A stretch of DNA of 64,000 nt, taken from CAYJBH01 sp964368815 (GTDB lineage: Bacteria > Bacillota > Clostridia > Oscillospirales > Ruminococcaceae). Positions within the stretch are counted from its first letter, which is position 1. Every line of letters begins with the position of its first letter. The stretch is from the NCBI GenBank assembly GCA_964368815.1, contig CAYJDA010000001.1:218575-282574 (forward strand), read 5' to 3'. The position numbers and the translations under genes were made by a program. Under the pieces are notes generated by a model. It was not told the DNA's origin and searched no databases. It worked only from the letters and a program-made list of their open reading frames with translations. Shown piece after piece: positions 53,611 through 61,733 of the stretch.

Positions 53611-53639
53611 TTGATTTTTTTATTGATTTATGTTATTAT
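53611..53639 (+). promoter_or_regulatory. Promoter of the PilZ gene
   Basis: TTGATT (53611-53616), a 17-bp spacer and TATTAT (53634-53639). Confidence 0.65.
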
Positions 53640-53668
53640 TAATAGCAGTAGATAGTGAGGTTGGGTTG

Positions 53669-54307
53669 ATGAATATCAAGGAAGTGCGCGTTGGCACCTC
53701 AGCTGAAGTTTTCTCTTACTCCCGCTCTGGAGAAAGAATCAGCTTTAAAACAAAAATTGAAGAGGTGTCGGGTAAAAACAATGTAAAAGTTTGGGCAAAT
53801 GATATAGCACCACGGCTAACCGGGGCTGATGAGTTTGAACTTTTTATGCGTGAAAACTCTGAAGACTACATGTGGGAGGCAGAAAACAAAGGCCTCAAGA
53901 AATCGAAGGAAGGGTTTACAATTCTTGAATTAAAGCTTTATAACCCTGTAGCAAAGCTATCCTCCAGAAGGGCACATTTCAGATTAACACATATTGTTCC
54001 CGGGGAAATGTTATATCTAGATAACCATAATAAATCGGCAGTAGAGGCTGTAGACCTTGTTGATGTAAGCGGTGGCGGAGTAGCTTTTTTGTCAAACGTA
54101 GCCTTAACACCTTCACACAATGCAAAGCTGAGGTTCCCCTTGGAGGATGAGGTTTTACTATTAAATTTTCAGGTAGTGTCTAAGGAATCTATGCCGCCGG
54201 GATTTAGTTCTCATTACAGATATCGCTGCAAATGGGTAACTCTTGGTTCCAGTGTTGAAGAATCCATAGTACGCCATATATTTAAATTACAACAAACTAA
54301 ACGTTAG
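53669..54307 (+). CDS. PilZ domain protein, YcgR-like c-di-GMP receptor
   Basis: A protein of about 212 residues with an N-terminal YcgR-like beta domain (about 1-100) and a C-terminal PilZ domain. The PilZ motif RRAHFRL (RxxxR type) begins near residue 103, and the second motif DVSGGGVAFLS (D/NxSxxG) follows near 140. Both are needed to bind cyclic di-GMP. Such proteins link the messenger to motility or surface polymer control. No flagellar genes are near. The ATG at 53669 follows GTGAGG; an open frame upstream to 53630 is ignored. The end overlaps the convergent alcohol dehydrogenase gene by 11 bp. Confidence 0.88.
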   Translation: MNIKEVRVGTSAEVFSYSRSGERISFKTKIEEVSGKNNVKVWANDIAPRLTGADEFELFMRENSEDYMWEAENKGLKKSKEGFTILELKLYNPVAKLSSRRAHFRLTHIVPGEMLYLDNHNKSAVEAVDLVDVSGGGVAFLSNVALTPSHNAKLRFPLEDEVLLLNFQVVSKESMPPGFSSHYRYRCKWVTLGSSVEESIVRHIFKLQQTKR

Positions 54308-55424
54308 CCTTATTTATTTTATCGAGAGCACGAACAACTGTTTCCTTAATTAATTTTGGATTATAGGATACGGTTGTTTTTGTTATATTCTGATTAACAC
54401 TCCATCTTTCCATCCATCTACCCAAATCCTTTTCGTCGCAGTTAATTGGCAACTGGTATTTATTATAACCCTCAAGTAGTTCACAGAGCGCATTTTGCGT
54501 TGTTCCGATACTCTTAAATAGTCGCTGTGCCTTTTCTTTATTATTTTCAGCTTCAAGCTTAATAAACTCCGGAAGAAAAATTGAACAGGCATATCCGTGT
54601 GAAACATCTTTTTCTTCGCTTAGAGGGTAGCTAAGAAGGTGGCATAGTGCAGTTCCTGTGGTGTTTATTGCTAGACCGCCATAGATTGATGCGATATAAA
54701 GTTTTTCCCGCTGTTCTATGGTTATAATGCTAAAATCTTTTATTTCATTTAATGTTTCGAGACCCAACCTTAACCCTTCAATAGCAAAGTTTTCTGATAT
54801 CACATCGGCTGTTTTAACAAAATAGGACTCAACACAATGACTTATTGCATCAAGCGCTGTGCTTATTGTAAAGTGTTTCGGCAAACTTTTAGTATGTAAT
54901 GGATCGCCATATGCAATAGTTGCATAGCAATCACTTCCGTTAAACGACCCCTTTTGCCCGGTATCATCACGTGTTAAAACGGAATAAGGCGTTACCTCAC
55001 TTCCGGTTCCGGCTGTGGTACCGATTAGCACTATGGGTAGCGCTCTGTTTTCCCAACCTTCAAACAGCCCGTATTCCGAGAGTTTTGGATTAGAGGCATA
55101 TACCGCAACAGCTTTTGCGGCATCAAGCGGCGAGCCTCCGCCAATGCCTACAACAAACTCAGCCTTGCTATCTATTGCAAGTCTACCAGCCCTATAGCAA
55201 CTTGATACCAATGGATTTTGCTCTACTTCATCAAATATAACATATTGTATATTATTCTCATTTAATACATTTAGCAGATCGTTTAGCGCGCCACTACTCT
55301 TTGCAGATCTTCTTCCTGTTACTATAATACAGCGTTTACCGAGTTTAACTATCTCTGCTGAATTTTTTTCAATGCATTTTTCTCCGGAAAACAACCTTGT
55401 TGGCATATAAAACTTGCTACTCAT
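54297..55424 (-). CDS. Iron-containing alcohol dehydrogenase
   Basis: A 375-residue group III alcohol dehydrogenase, NAD(P)-dependent. The nucleotide loop is FVVGIGGGSPLDAAKAVAVY. Metal ligands include Asp and His in STALDAISHCVESYF and the His of KDVSHGYACSIFLP. TTAGTGSEVTPYSVLT is also diagnostic. It may reduce short-chain aldehydes or oxidise alcohols; the substrate is open. It stands alone before the thiamine pyrophosphokinase gene, with an AGGTAA-type site upstream. Confidence 0.92.
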   Translation of the reverse strand: MSSKFYMPTRLFSGEKCIEKNSAEIVKLGKRCIIVTGRRSAKSSGALNDLLNVLNENNIQYVIFDEVEQNPLVSSCYRAGRLAIDSKAEFVVGIGGGSPLDAAKAVAVYASNPKLSEYGLFEGWENRALPIVLIGTTAGTGSEVTPYSVLTRDDTGQKGSFNGSDCYATIAYGDPLHTKSLPKHFTISTALDAISHCVESYFVKTADVISENFAIEGLRLGLETLNEIKDFSIITIEQREKLYIASIYGGLAINTTGTALCHLLSYPLSEEKDVSHGYACSIFLPEFIKLEAENNKEKAQRLFKSIGTTQNALCELLEGYNKYQLPINCDEKDLGRWMERWSVNQNITKTTVSYNPKLIKETVVRALDKINKANV

Positions 55425-55450
55425 ATCTATATTACCTCCCCAAATTTATA

Positions 55451-56092
55451 TTATTTATCTTGATTTTCACAAATAATGATTAAACTACCTTTTTCTACAG
55501 AAATTTCCGACTGTTTTCCTATAAACTCATTGCTTATTCCCAAGGGATAGCATGCCGTTAAGGTAGAATTTGAAATTTCGTATTTAAGTCCCTTTATCGT
55601 CACTCCTGTGGCATTTCCACCTATACAAAACACAGAAATAACTCCTTTATAATCCGCTGAATAGAAAATTGATTCATTATAAATGGCGGTAACTGCTATC
55701 TCATTGTTACGAAGAAATGCTTTCCCACCATGCCTTGCTATATATATTAGTAGCTGTATATTTGCAAGGGTATGATCTAACCGACCTCCAAGTGCTCCAT
55801 AGATTATAAAGCTGCTACATCCGGCTGCAAATCCTTCTTTAACCGCTAACATTAAGTCAGTGTCGTCCTTTATCTCCGGATGACATATTGTATTATCTCC
55901 TTTAGGAATATAACCCAGCGAATCGAAGTCTCCAACAATAAGATTTGGTGTAATGTTTTTCAATTTCAGATATTCATACCCACCGTCAGCAGCTACAATA
56001 AAACAATTATTGGGATTTTCTATTTTTATAGGGGCATCATCATATTCTCCGGCAGCAAAAATATAGCAAATCTTTGTTTGGTTTTTCACCAT
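55451..56092 (-). CDS. thiN: Thiamine pyrophosphokinase
   Basis: An enzyme of about 213 residues that makes thiamine diphosphate from thiamine and ATP. The N-terminal catalytic domain has VAADGGYEYLKLKNITPNLI, VGDFDSLG and HPEIKDDTDLMLAVKEG, with LGGRLDHTLANIQLL; these carry the metal-binding acids. The smaller C-terminal beta domain binds thiamine. The start is the ATG at 56092 with AGGGGA upstream; a frame reaching 56128 is not needed. No TPP riboswitch was found in front of it. Confidence 0.93.
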   Translation of the reverse strand: MVKNQTKICYIFAAGEYDDAPIKIENPNNCFIVAADGGYEYLKLKNITPNLIVGDFDSLGYIPKGDNTICHPEIKDDTDLMLAVKEGFAAGCSSFIIYGALGGRLDHTLANIQLLIYIARHGGKAFLRNNEIAVTAIYNESIFYSADYKGVISVFCIGGNATGVTIKGLKYEISNSTLTACYPLGISNEFIGKQSEISVEKGSLIIICENQDK

Positions 56093-56304
56093 AATTATGT
56101 ATTCCCCTTTATTAATACTTCGGTGCACCTAAATTATATCATTATGCGGTAAAATATTCAACCGGTATATTATGTTGATGCAACCTGAACGAGCTATTTT
56201 GTGCTCTACAAGACATAAAAAAGAAACGAACTTTGTTTAAATGCGAAGTTTAATGAAGCCGTATAGCGCAAAAACAGCCAAAATCGTCCGATTGCGCACC
56301 TACG

Positions 56305-56332
56305 TTGACATTATCTATCACAATTGTATTGA
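56305..56332 (+). promoter_or_regulatory. Possible promoter of tex
   Basis: TTGACA (56305-56310), a 16-bp spacer and TATTGA (56327-56332). The -10 is imperfect. Confidence 0.4.
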
Positions 56333-56390
56333 AATTACATCTATAATGGTTTATACTACATTAAGAAGAACTGTTCTTGAAAGGTTAGAA

Positions 56391-58553
56391 ATGGATATTA
56401 TTCAAATATTATCTAAGGAGTTTAATCTAAACTACAAAATTGTTGAAGATACTGTAGCGCTTATTGATGAAGGAAATACTATTCCCTTTATTGCAAGATA
56501 TCGAAAAGAAATAACCGGCTCGATGGATGACCAGGTACTTCGTAAACTCAGCGACCGACTTTCATATCTTCGCAATCTTCAGGCAAGAAAAGAAGAAGTT
56601 GAAAATTCTATATCGGAACAAGGTAAAATGACCGATGAAATTTCAAAGGCGCTTTTTTCCGCTACGACTCTTGCAGCAGTTGAAGATATATACCGCCCCT
56701 ATAAACAAAAACGAAAAACACGTGCAAGCATTGCAAAAGCACGCGGTCTTGAACCGCTTGCTCTGCGAATACTTGAGCAGAGTACCGGAGATGACCCCTT
56801 TGTTCTTGCCGCTGATTACATCGACGAAGAAAAAGAAGTGTCGGATATAGAGGCAGCGCTTGCGGGTGCGAGAGATATTATTGCTGAAATTTTTTCAGAT
56901 GATGCAAACAATCGTAACTCCTTAAGGAATCACTACCAACGCAATGCAAGGGTTACATCAAAAGCATCCAAGGACGAGGACAGTGTATATAGTAGTTATT
57001 ATGAATACTCAGAACCTTTTAACAAGATGGTGGGACATCGCATTTTAGCCTTAGATCGAGGTGAAAAAGAAGGCTTTTTAAAAGTAGCAGTCGATGTGGA
57101 CACTCTGGAAGCTACACAAATTATTATTGATCGATTTGTAAAAAAGGGACAATGCCTTTCTAGTGAACAGGTAAAAATGGCGGCACAGGACAGTTTCGCA
57201 AGATTAATACACCCCTCTCTTGAACGTGAACTCAGAAGTGGACTAACCGAAATGGCATCTGAAGGTGCAATTAAGGTTTTCGGTCAAAATCTTCGTCAGC
57301 TGTTGCTGCAACCTCCGGTTAGAGGTAAGGTTGCAATGGGACTTGACCCGGGCTACCGGATGGGCTGCAAGGTCGCTGTGGTAGATGAAATCGGTCTGGT
57401 TCTGGACACTGCAGTCATCTACCCTATCGATCAGTTCGGAAAGGTTGCGGCTGCAGAGCGTAAGGTAACAGAGCTGATAAAAAAACACGCTGTCAAGATT
57501 ATTGCAATCGGTAACGGCACTGCCGGGCGTGAAACCGAGCTCTTTACGGCTAAAGTTTTAAAGCAGCTTTCTCTTGAAAATATAATGGTTGAATACACTG
57601 TGGTAAATGAGGCCGGTGCAAGCGTTTATTCGGCATCAGAACTTGCCGCTGAGGAATTTCCTCAGTTTGATGTAAATCTGAGAAGTGCTGTTTCGATAGC
57701 ACGAAGATTGCAGGATCCACTCGCTGAGCTGGTAAAAATAGATCCTAAGGCAGTAGGAGTGGGACAATATCAACATGATATGCCACCGCAACGGCTTGCC
57801 GGTACTCTTAACGGAGTTGTTGAAGACTGTGTGAACACGGTAGGTGTTGAACTGAATACAGCATCGGCTCCTCTGCTCGAAAGAGTGGCGGGACTTGGTG
57901 TTCTCACGGCAAAGAATATAGTAAAATTACGTGAGGAAAAGGGTGCCTTTTCAAACCGTAAAGAGCTTTTAAAGGTGCCAAAGCTCGGGCCTAAAGCGTA
58001 CCAACAATGTGCAGGATTTTTAAGGCTAAACGATGGCAATAACCCCCTTGATAAAACGGCGGTGCATCCGGAGAGTTATTCGGCCGCAGAGGAGCTATTA
58101 TCTGTTTGTGGCTACAAAGTTTCAGACATCGGCACACCTTCAATAACACAATTGCCCGAGAAGGCTAAAAGTATTGGACATGATGAGCTTGCAAAATTAC
58201 TTAAGGTTGGCAAACCCACCTTAGTAGATATTCTAGATGAGCTACTTCGCCCGGGCCGAGACATAAGAGACAGTCTACCCCCACCTATACTGCGTACCGA
58301 TGTATTGGGAGTGGAAGATTTATTGCCGGGAATGGAGCTTACCGGAACGGTTCGTAACGTTGTAGACTTTGGAGCTTTTGTTGACATAGGTGTACATCAA
58401 GACGGACTAGTTCACATAAGCCGTATCGCTAGCCGTTTTATAAAGCATCCAAGTGAAGAATTATCGGTTGGCGATGTAATAACTGTTTGGGTGTTAGAGG
58501 TCGACAAGAAAAAAGGACGGATCTCACTAACAATGTTAACCCCAAATAAATAA
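56391..58553 (+). CDS. tex: Tex family RNA-binding transcription accessory protein
   Basis: A protein of about 720 residues with the full Tex layout: an N-terminal helical part (VALIDEGNTIPFIARYRKEI), a YqgF/RuvC-like domain (VAMGLDPGYRMGCKVAVVDE), a helix-hairpin-helix region (GVLTAKNIVKLREEKGAFSN) and a C-terminal S1 domain (GTVRNVVDFGAFVDIGVHQD). It binds nucleic acids and affects transcription or RNA stability. The ATG at 56391 is chosen after AAAGGTTAG, because the longer open frame from 56241 has no conserved residues. Confidence 0.94.
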   Translation: MDIIQILSKEFNLNYKIVEDTVALIDEGNTIPFIARYRKEITGSMDDQVLRKLSDRLSYLRNLQARKEEVENSISEQGKMTDEISKALFSATTLAAVEDIYRPYKQKRKTRASIAKARGLEPLALRILEQSTGDDPFVLAADYIDEEKEVSDIEAALAGARDIIAEIFSDDANNRNSLRNHYQRNARVTSKASKDEDSVYSSYYEYSEPFNKMVGHRILALDRGEKEGFLKVAVDVDTLEATQIIIDRFVKKGQCLSSEQVKMAAQDSFARLIHPSLERELRSGLTEMASEGAIKVFGQNLRQLLLQPPVRGKVAMGLDPGYRMGCKVAVVDEIGLVLDTAVIYPIDQFGKVAAAERKVTELIKKHAVKIIAIGNGTAGRETELFTAKVLKQLSLENIMVEYTVVNEAGASVYSASELAAEEFPQFDVNLRSAVSIARRLQDPLAELVKIDPKAVGVGQYQHDMPPQRLAGTLNGVVEDCVNTVGVELNTASAPLLERVAGLGVLTAKNIVKLREEKGAFSNRKELLKVPKLGPKAYQQCAGFLRLNDGNNPLDKTAVHPESYSAAEELLSVCGYKVSDIGTPSITQLPEKAKSIGHDELAKLLKVGKPTLVDILDELLRPGRDIRDSLPPPILRTDVLGVEDLLPGMELTGTVRNVVDFGAFVDIGVHQDGLVHISRIASRFIKHPSEELSVGDVITVWVLEVDKKKGRISLTMLTPNK

Positions 58554-58575
58554 CCATCGGAAAGGAAATTCTCTC

Positions 58576-59364
58576 GTGATTAGCTTAAATGATATAGACA
58601 ACGGAATGCCTTTCGACTGGGGCAAAACATCTGCTGATTATGCTAAATTCAGAGATATTTATCCCGTAGAATTCTATGATAAAATAATTTCAATCGGGCT
58701 TTGTACAAAAGGTCAACATGTCCTTGATTTAGGTACCGGCACAGGAGTTTTGCCGCGCAATCTGTATAAACACGGGGCTAAATTCACCGGCGTTGATATA
58801 AGTGAAAATCAAATTCACTACGCCTTGGAGCTCTCTAAAAAATCCGGTATGGATATAGATTATTTTGTTTCCTCGGCGGAGGCAATTGATTTCGAGCCTG
58901 AAAGCTTTGATGTTGTCACTGCCTGTCAGTGTTTTTGGTACTTTAATAAGGATATTGCAATTCCAAAAATTCATAAGGTATTGAAAAAGGATGGGCATTT
59001 TGCAGTAATGTTTATGGAGTGGTTGCCGTTTGAAGATGAAATTGCAAAAAAGAGCGAAGAGCTTGTTCTTAAGTATAATCCAAATTGGCAGGGAGCAAAC
59101 TATACCAGAGATGATATAATTTCCACCGAGTGGGTTAAAGATATCATGGTTGTTGAGGATTATATCACTTTTGATTCAATGGTTAATTTTTCCCGTGAGG
59201 GGTGGCACGGACGAATCAAAGCTTGCCGAGGAATCGGTGCTTCCTCTTTATCTGATAGTGAAATTGCTGAGTGGCAAAAAGAACATACCGAATTTTTGAA
59301 TACTGTTCCGGAAATTTTTAATATTTTGCACCACTGCACGATAATTAAGCTTAGGAAAAAGTAA
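58576..59364 (+). CDS. Class I SAM-dependent methyltransferase
   Basis: A 262-residue methyltransferase. Motif I is VLDLGTGTGVLPRNLYKHG (about residues 52-70), with the acidic FTGVDIS after it, then FDVVTACQCFWYF and LKKDGHFAVMFMEWLPFEDE. This is a UbiE/Methyltransf_11-type fold acting on a small molecule; the substrate is unknown. The start is the GTG at 58576 with AAAGGAAA upstream. It follows tex by 22 bp and may be in the same transcript. Confidence 0.88.
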   Translation: MISLNDIDNGMPFDWGKTSADYAKFRDIYPVEFYDKIISIGLCTKGQHVLDLGTGTGVLPRNLYKHGAKFTGVDISENQIHYALELSKKSGMDIDYFVSSAEAIDFEPESFDVVTACQCFWYFNKDIAIPKIHKVLKKDGHFAVMFMEWLPFEDEIAKKSEELVLKYNPNWQGANYTRDDIISTEWVKDIMVVEDYITFDSMVNFSREGWHGRIKACRGIGASSLSDSEIAEWQKEHTEFLNTVPEIFNILHHCTIIKLRKK

Positions 59365-59404
59365 TCTACGCAAATTGTTTTTTGCTAAAATTATTCCTCA
59401 TGCC

Positions 59405-59433
59405 TTGCCAACCCATATAATTAATGATACAAT
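59405..59433 (+). promoter_or_regulatory. Promoter of the AIM24 gene
   Basis: TTGCCA (59405-59410), a 17-bp spacer and TACAAT (59428-59433), 33 bp before the ATG. Confidence 0.7.
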
Positions 59434-59466
59434 AATTACATGATATTTATTTGAAAGGACAGCCTT

Positions 59467-60228
59467 ATGTTTAGTATATCTAATTTTTTCGACAACGATG
59501 ATGTAAAGACAATTGCTCAACTCGGTGCATTTTGGGTTGTTGAGTATCAACGAGACCTTAGCGTTACCCAAGTAGATGCTATGAGTGCATACTTTAGCAG
59601 TAAAATGAATGTAAGAAGAAGACAGGTTGTATGTGATGTTGGTAAATCTAATGTAACAGTTCAAGCAGGTGCTATGCAGTGGACGGTTGGTAATGTAAAT
59701 GCCACAACAGGGGTTAAAGGAGTTGGAGATTTACTCGGAAAAGCAATAAGAGGCAGTGTTACGGGTGAGTCGGCAATTAAGCCGGAATATACCGGCACCG
59801 GCACCTTAGTTCTCGAGCCCACATACAAGCATATTCTTCTGTTAGATTTGGCCGAGTGGAACGGTTCGGTTGTGTTAGATGACGGTTTATTCTTAGCCTG
59901 TGAATCCACTATTACCCATAAAGCAATTATGCGCTCAAACCTAAGTTCTGCTGCACTTGGCAAGGAAGGATTATTTAACCTCGGTCTGCAAGGCAATGGT
60001 GTTGCTTGCCTCGAATCGTATTGTCCGAAGGAAGAGTTAGTTGAAATAACCCTTGAAAATGATATACTAAAAGTTGACGGAAATATGGCAATCGCATGGA
60101 GTGGCAGTTTGGAATTTACTGTTGAACGCAGTGGAAAATCACTTATCGGTTCGGCTGCTTCCGGCGAAGGATTGGTTAACGTTTATAGAGGAACAGGACG
60201 CGTTTTGTTGGCTCCCGTAATTAAATAA
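59467..60228 (+). CDS. AIM24 family protein
   Basis: A 253-residue, beta-rich cytoplasmic protein of the AIM24/TIGR00266 group. Typical segments are NVTVQAGAMQWTVGNVNA, LLGKAIRGSVTGESAIKP, YTGTGTLVLEPTYKHILLLD and RSGKSLIGSAASGEGLVNVY with GTGRVLLAP at the end. The family forms trimeric beta structures; its cellular job in bacteria is poorly defined. RBS AAAGGA and its own promoter and terminator make it a single-gene unit. Confidence 0.88.
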   Translation: MFSISNFFDNDDVKTIAQLGAFWVVEYQRDLSVTQVDAMSAYFSSKMNVRRRQVVCDVGKSNVTVQAGAMQWTVGNVNATTGVKGVGDLLGKAIRGSVTGESAIKPEYTGTGTLVLEPTYKHILLLDLAEWNGSVVLDDGLFLACESTITHKAIMRSNLSSAALGKEGLFNLGLQGNGVACLESYCPKEELVEITLENDILKVDGNMAIAWSGSLEFTVERSGKSLIGSAASGEGLVNVYRGTGRVLLAPVIK

Positions 60229-60585
60229 TCAACTTAAAACACCATTGTTTCATCGAGCAAATAAACTTTAAATCTGCTACTTTTCGTTTTATGTCGGGCA
60301 ACTCTAATTGATAATTAATTTAAATAGTTAAAAGCTCTCGAGCTATGTTTCGAGAGCTTTTTTAGTTTTCTGAACTTTTCATAAGTTTCAGCCAAATTTA
60401 TTTTTCACTATTTTTGATGCCGTGATAAAGAAATCATAAATTAATTGCTTAACACATTGAAATGTGAATCCTCATTAAACTGGCAAATTTGTGCGGTATA
60501 CTTCATTATTTTACATCGGAAGGCGAAAGGTTCTGCAAATTTTATATAAAGCAAAAGGTGTAGGTTTATGAGAGTAAGATTAATC
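60229..60585. other. Intergenic region after the AIM24 gene
   Basis: Apart from the terminator at 60330-60363 nothing convincing is seen. A frame starting at 60568 with an AAGGTG site runs antisense into the HxlR gene and is not called. Confidence 0.6.
60330..60363 (+). terminator. Terminator of the AIM24 gene
   Basis: AAAAGCTCTCGA (60330-60341) and TCGAGAGCTTTT (60350-60361) followed by further T. Confidence 0.92.
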
Positions 60586-60912
60586 TCATTTAGACCCCCA
60601 CATGGCGAGCGACTGCATTATTGGAATAAGCTCTTTCGACTTTTCAGTTATAAAATATTCTACACGAATTGGCATTTCGTTATATTGCACTCGTGTTATC
60701 AAGCCATTTTTTTCTAAATCTTTTAGTGAGGAGGCAAGCATTGTGTTTGTAATTCCGGTAACTTTTTTCATAAGCTCATTATATCTTATACCTTCCCCTG
60801 ATGATAACACGCAAATGATTGGTATTTTCCATTTTCCACCAATTTGTTTAAGCGCTACTTGCAACGGACATTCTTCTTTGCAAGGGCAATGAGCAGCTTT
60901 GCATTCACTCAT
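60586..60912 (-). CDS. HxlR family transcriptional regulator with Cys-rich N-terminus
   Basis: A 108-residue winged-helix regulator. The HxlR pattern runs ALKQIGGKWKIPIICVLSSG, then RYNELMKKVTGITNTMLASS and LKDLEKNGLITRVQYNEMP. The N-terminus MSECKAAHCPCKEECPLQ holds four cysteines. HxlR proteins such as YodB and HypR sense electrophiles or oxidants through cysteines, so a redox role is reasonable. It is divergent from the flavin-type gene at 61032, and their promoters interleave, so it likely regulates that gene. Confidence 0.9.
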   Translation of the reverse strand: MSECKAAHCPCKEECPLQVALKQIGGKWKIPIICVLSSGEGIRYNELMKKVTGITNTMLASSLKDLEKNGLITRVQYNEMPIRVEYFITEKSKELIPIMQSLAMWGSK

Positions 60913-60945
60913 GTTTTTCTTATCTCCTCATATATTTTTGCGTTA

Positions 60946-60974
60946 TTGACTATGCGTTTTCCTTGTGCTATTAT
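60946..60974 (+). promoter_or_regulatory. Promoter of the PNPOx-type gene
   Basis: TTGACT (60946-60951), a 17-bp spacer and TATTAT (60969-60974). Confidence 0.8.
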
Positions 60975-61001
60975 TATACCAGATAATAAAAACTGAGTCA
61001 A
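60973..61001 (-). promoter_or_regulatory. Promoter of the HxlR gene, interleaved with the opposite one
   Basis: On the minus strand TTGACT (60996-61001), a 17-bp spacer and TATAAT (60973-60978). The two -10 elements share 2 bp. Confidence 0.8.
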
Positions 61002-61031
61002 TACTAAAAACTTACTAAAGGAGAATTAAAC

Positions 61032-61427
61032 ATGAAAAACTTAGAAAATGTAAAAGCATTATATTCCGACCCGGCTGCAGCAAAAATAATTGCCACAGTT
61101 TCTGCTGAGGGAGAGCCGCACGCCATTGTTGCGGGAACATTTGTTGTATTGAATGAAGATACGCTCGCTTTTGCCGAAATGCTAATGAAAAAAACTTCAA
61201 AAAATATTTTAGACACAGGAAAAATTGCAATTCTAGCTGAAAAAGGGGCTGAATCATATCTCGTAAATGGCATTAATCCTGTAAGACATACTGATGATTC
61301 GCTTTACGACGAGCTAACCTCAAAATTCTCATTTCTAAATGCACCAATCGCAGCTGTTTGGACTTGTGACATTGCCACAATATTCAATCAAGGCGCAAAT
61401 CCGGAGGCAGGAACACAATTGTTCTAA
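61032..61427 (+). CDS. Pyridoxamine 5'-phosphate oxidase-like (FMN-binding split barrel) protein
   Basis: A 131-residue split-barrel flavin-binding type protein. The N-terminal strand pattern is KIIATVSAEGEPHAIVAGTF, and KKTSKNILDTGKIAILAEKG follows, as in small PNPOx-like proteins. They often bind FMN or F420 and act as reductases or as detoxification proteins. RBS AAAGGAG. The divergent HxlR regulator suggests induction by reactive or electrophilic compounds. The real substrate is unknown. Confidence 0.82.
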   Translation: MKNLENVKALYSDPAAAKIIATVSAEGEPHAIVAGTFVVLNEDTLAFAEMLMKKTSKNILDTGKIAILAEKGAESYLVNGINPVRHTDDSLYDELTSKFSFLNAPIAAVWTCDIATIFNQGANPEAGTQLF

Positions 61428-61733
61428 TAATCCTCAAAATCGCAGTGATAATCACTTAATTTTTTAGGTACTATGCAGGCGCATATGTCTCCGTCAATCT
61501 GACGGCAAACATATGCGCCTGTTTATTTTTGCAACAATAGATTAATTGATTCGGCGGCTCTTCAAAAATATATTCATTCATTCGATTTATAAGCTACCAA
61601 TAACCTTATCATGCCATTATTCTTCGTTCATGTGTTTCTAATTTATTATTTAGCATTGAGCTTTTGCGATAATTGGCGGTCATGCCAAAAGTTAAAGTAG
61701 AAACAATAGTATAAATATTTGAAAGCAATAAAG
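61428..61733. other. Intergenic region after the PNPOx-type gene
   Basis: It holds the terminator at 61476-61527. The remaining roughly 200 bp show no gene, repeat or clear signal. Confidence 0.6.
61476..61527 (+). terminator. Composite terminator
   Basis: Outer stem CAGGCGCATATGT (61476-61488) with ACATATGCGCCTG (61509-61521), an inner stem CCGTCA/TGACGG, then TTTATTTTT. Confidence 0.92.

Larger units (their letters stand above)
53207..53668. other. Intergenic region with two direct repeats
   Basis: It has two copies of a 21-22-nt repeat and the promoter of the PilZ gene. A 68-codon minus-strand frame at 53251-53457 has no ribosome binding site and no recognised homology and is not called. 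Confidence 0.6.

Noticed and set aside
55425..55450. Rex operator near the first alcohol dehydrogenase
   Set aside because: No TTGTTAA/TTAACAA pair is present there.
56093..56300. TPP riboswitch near thiN
   Set aside because: No THI-box conserved core was found on either strand.
56241..56390. Extension of tex by 50 codons
   Set aside because: The family begins at the MDIIQ methionine, and promoter-like sequence lies in the extension.
60568..60720. 49-codon plus-strand frame with an AAGGTG site
   Set aside because: It runs antisense into the HxlR gene and shows no family features.
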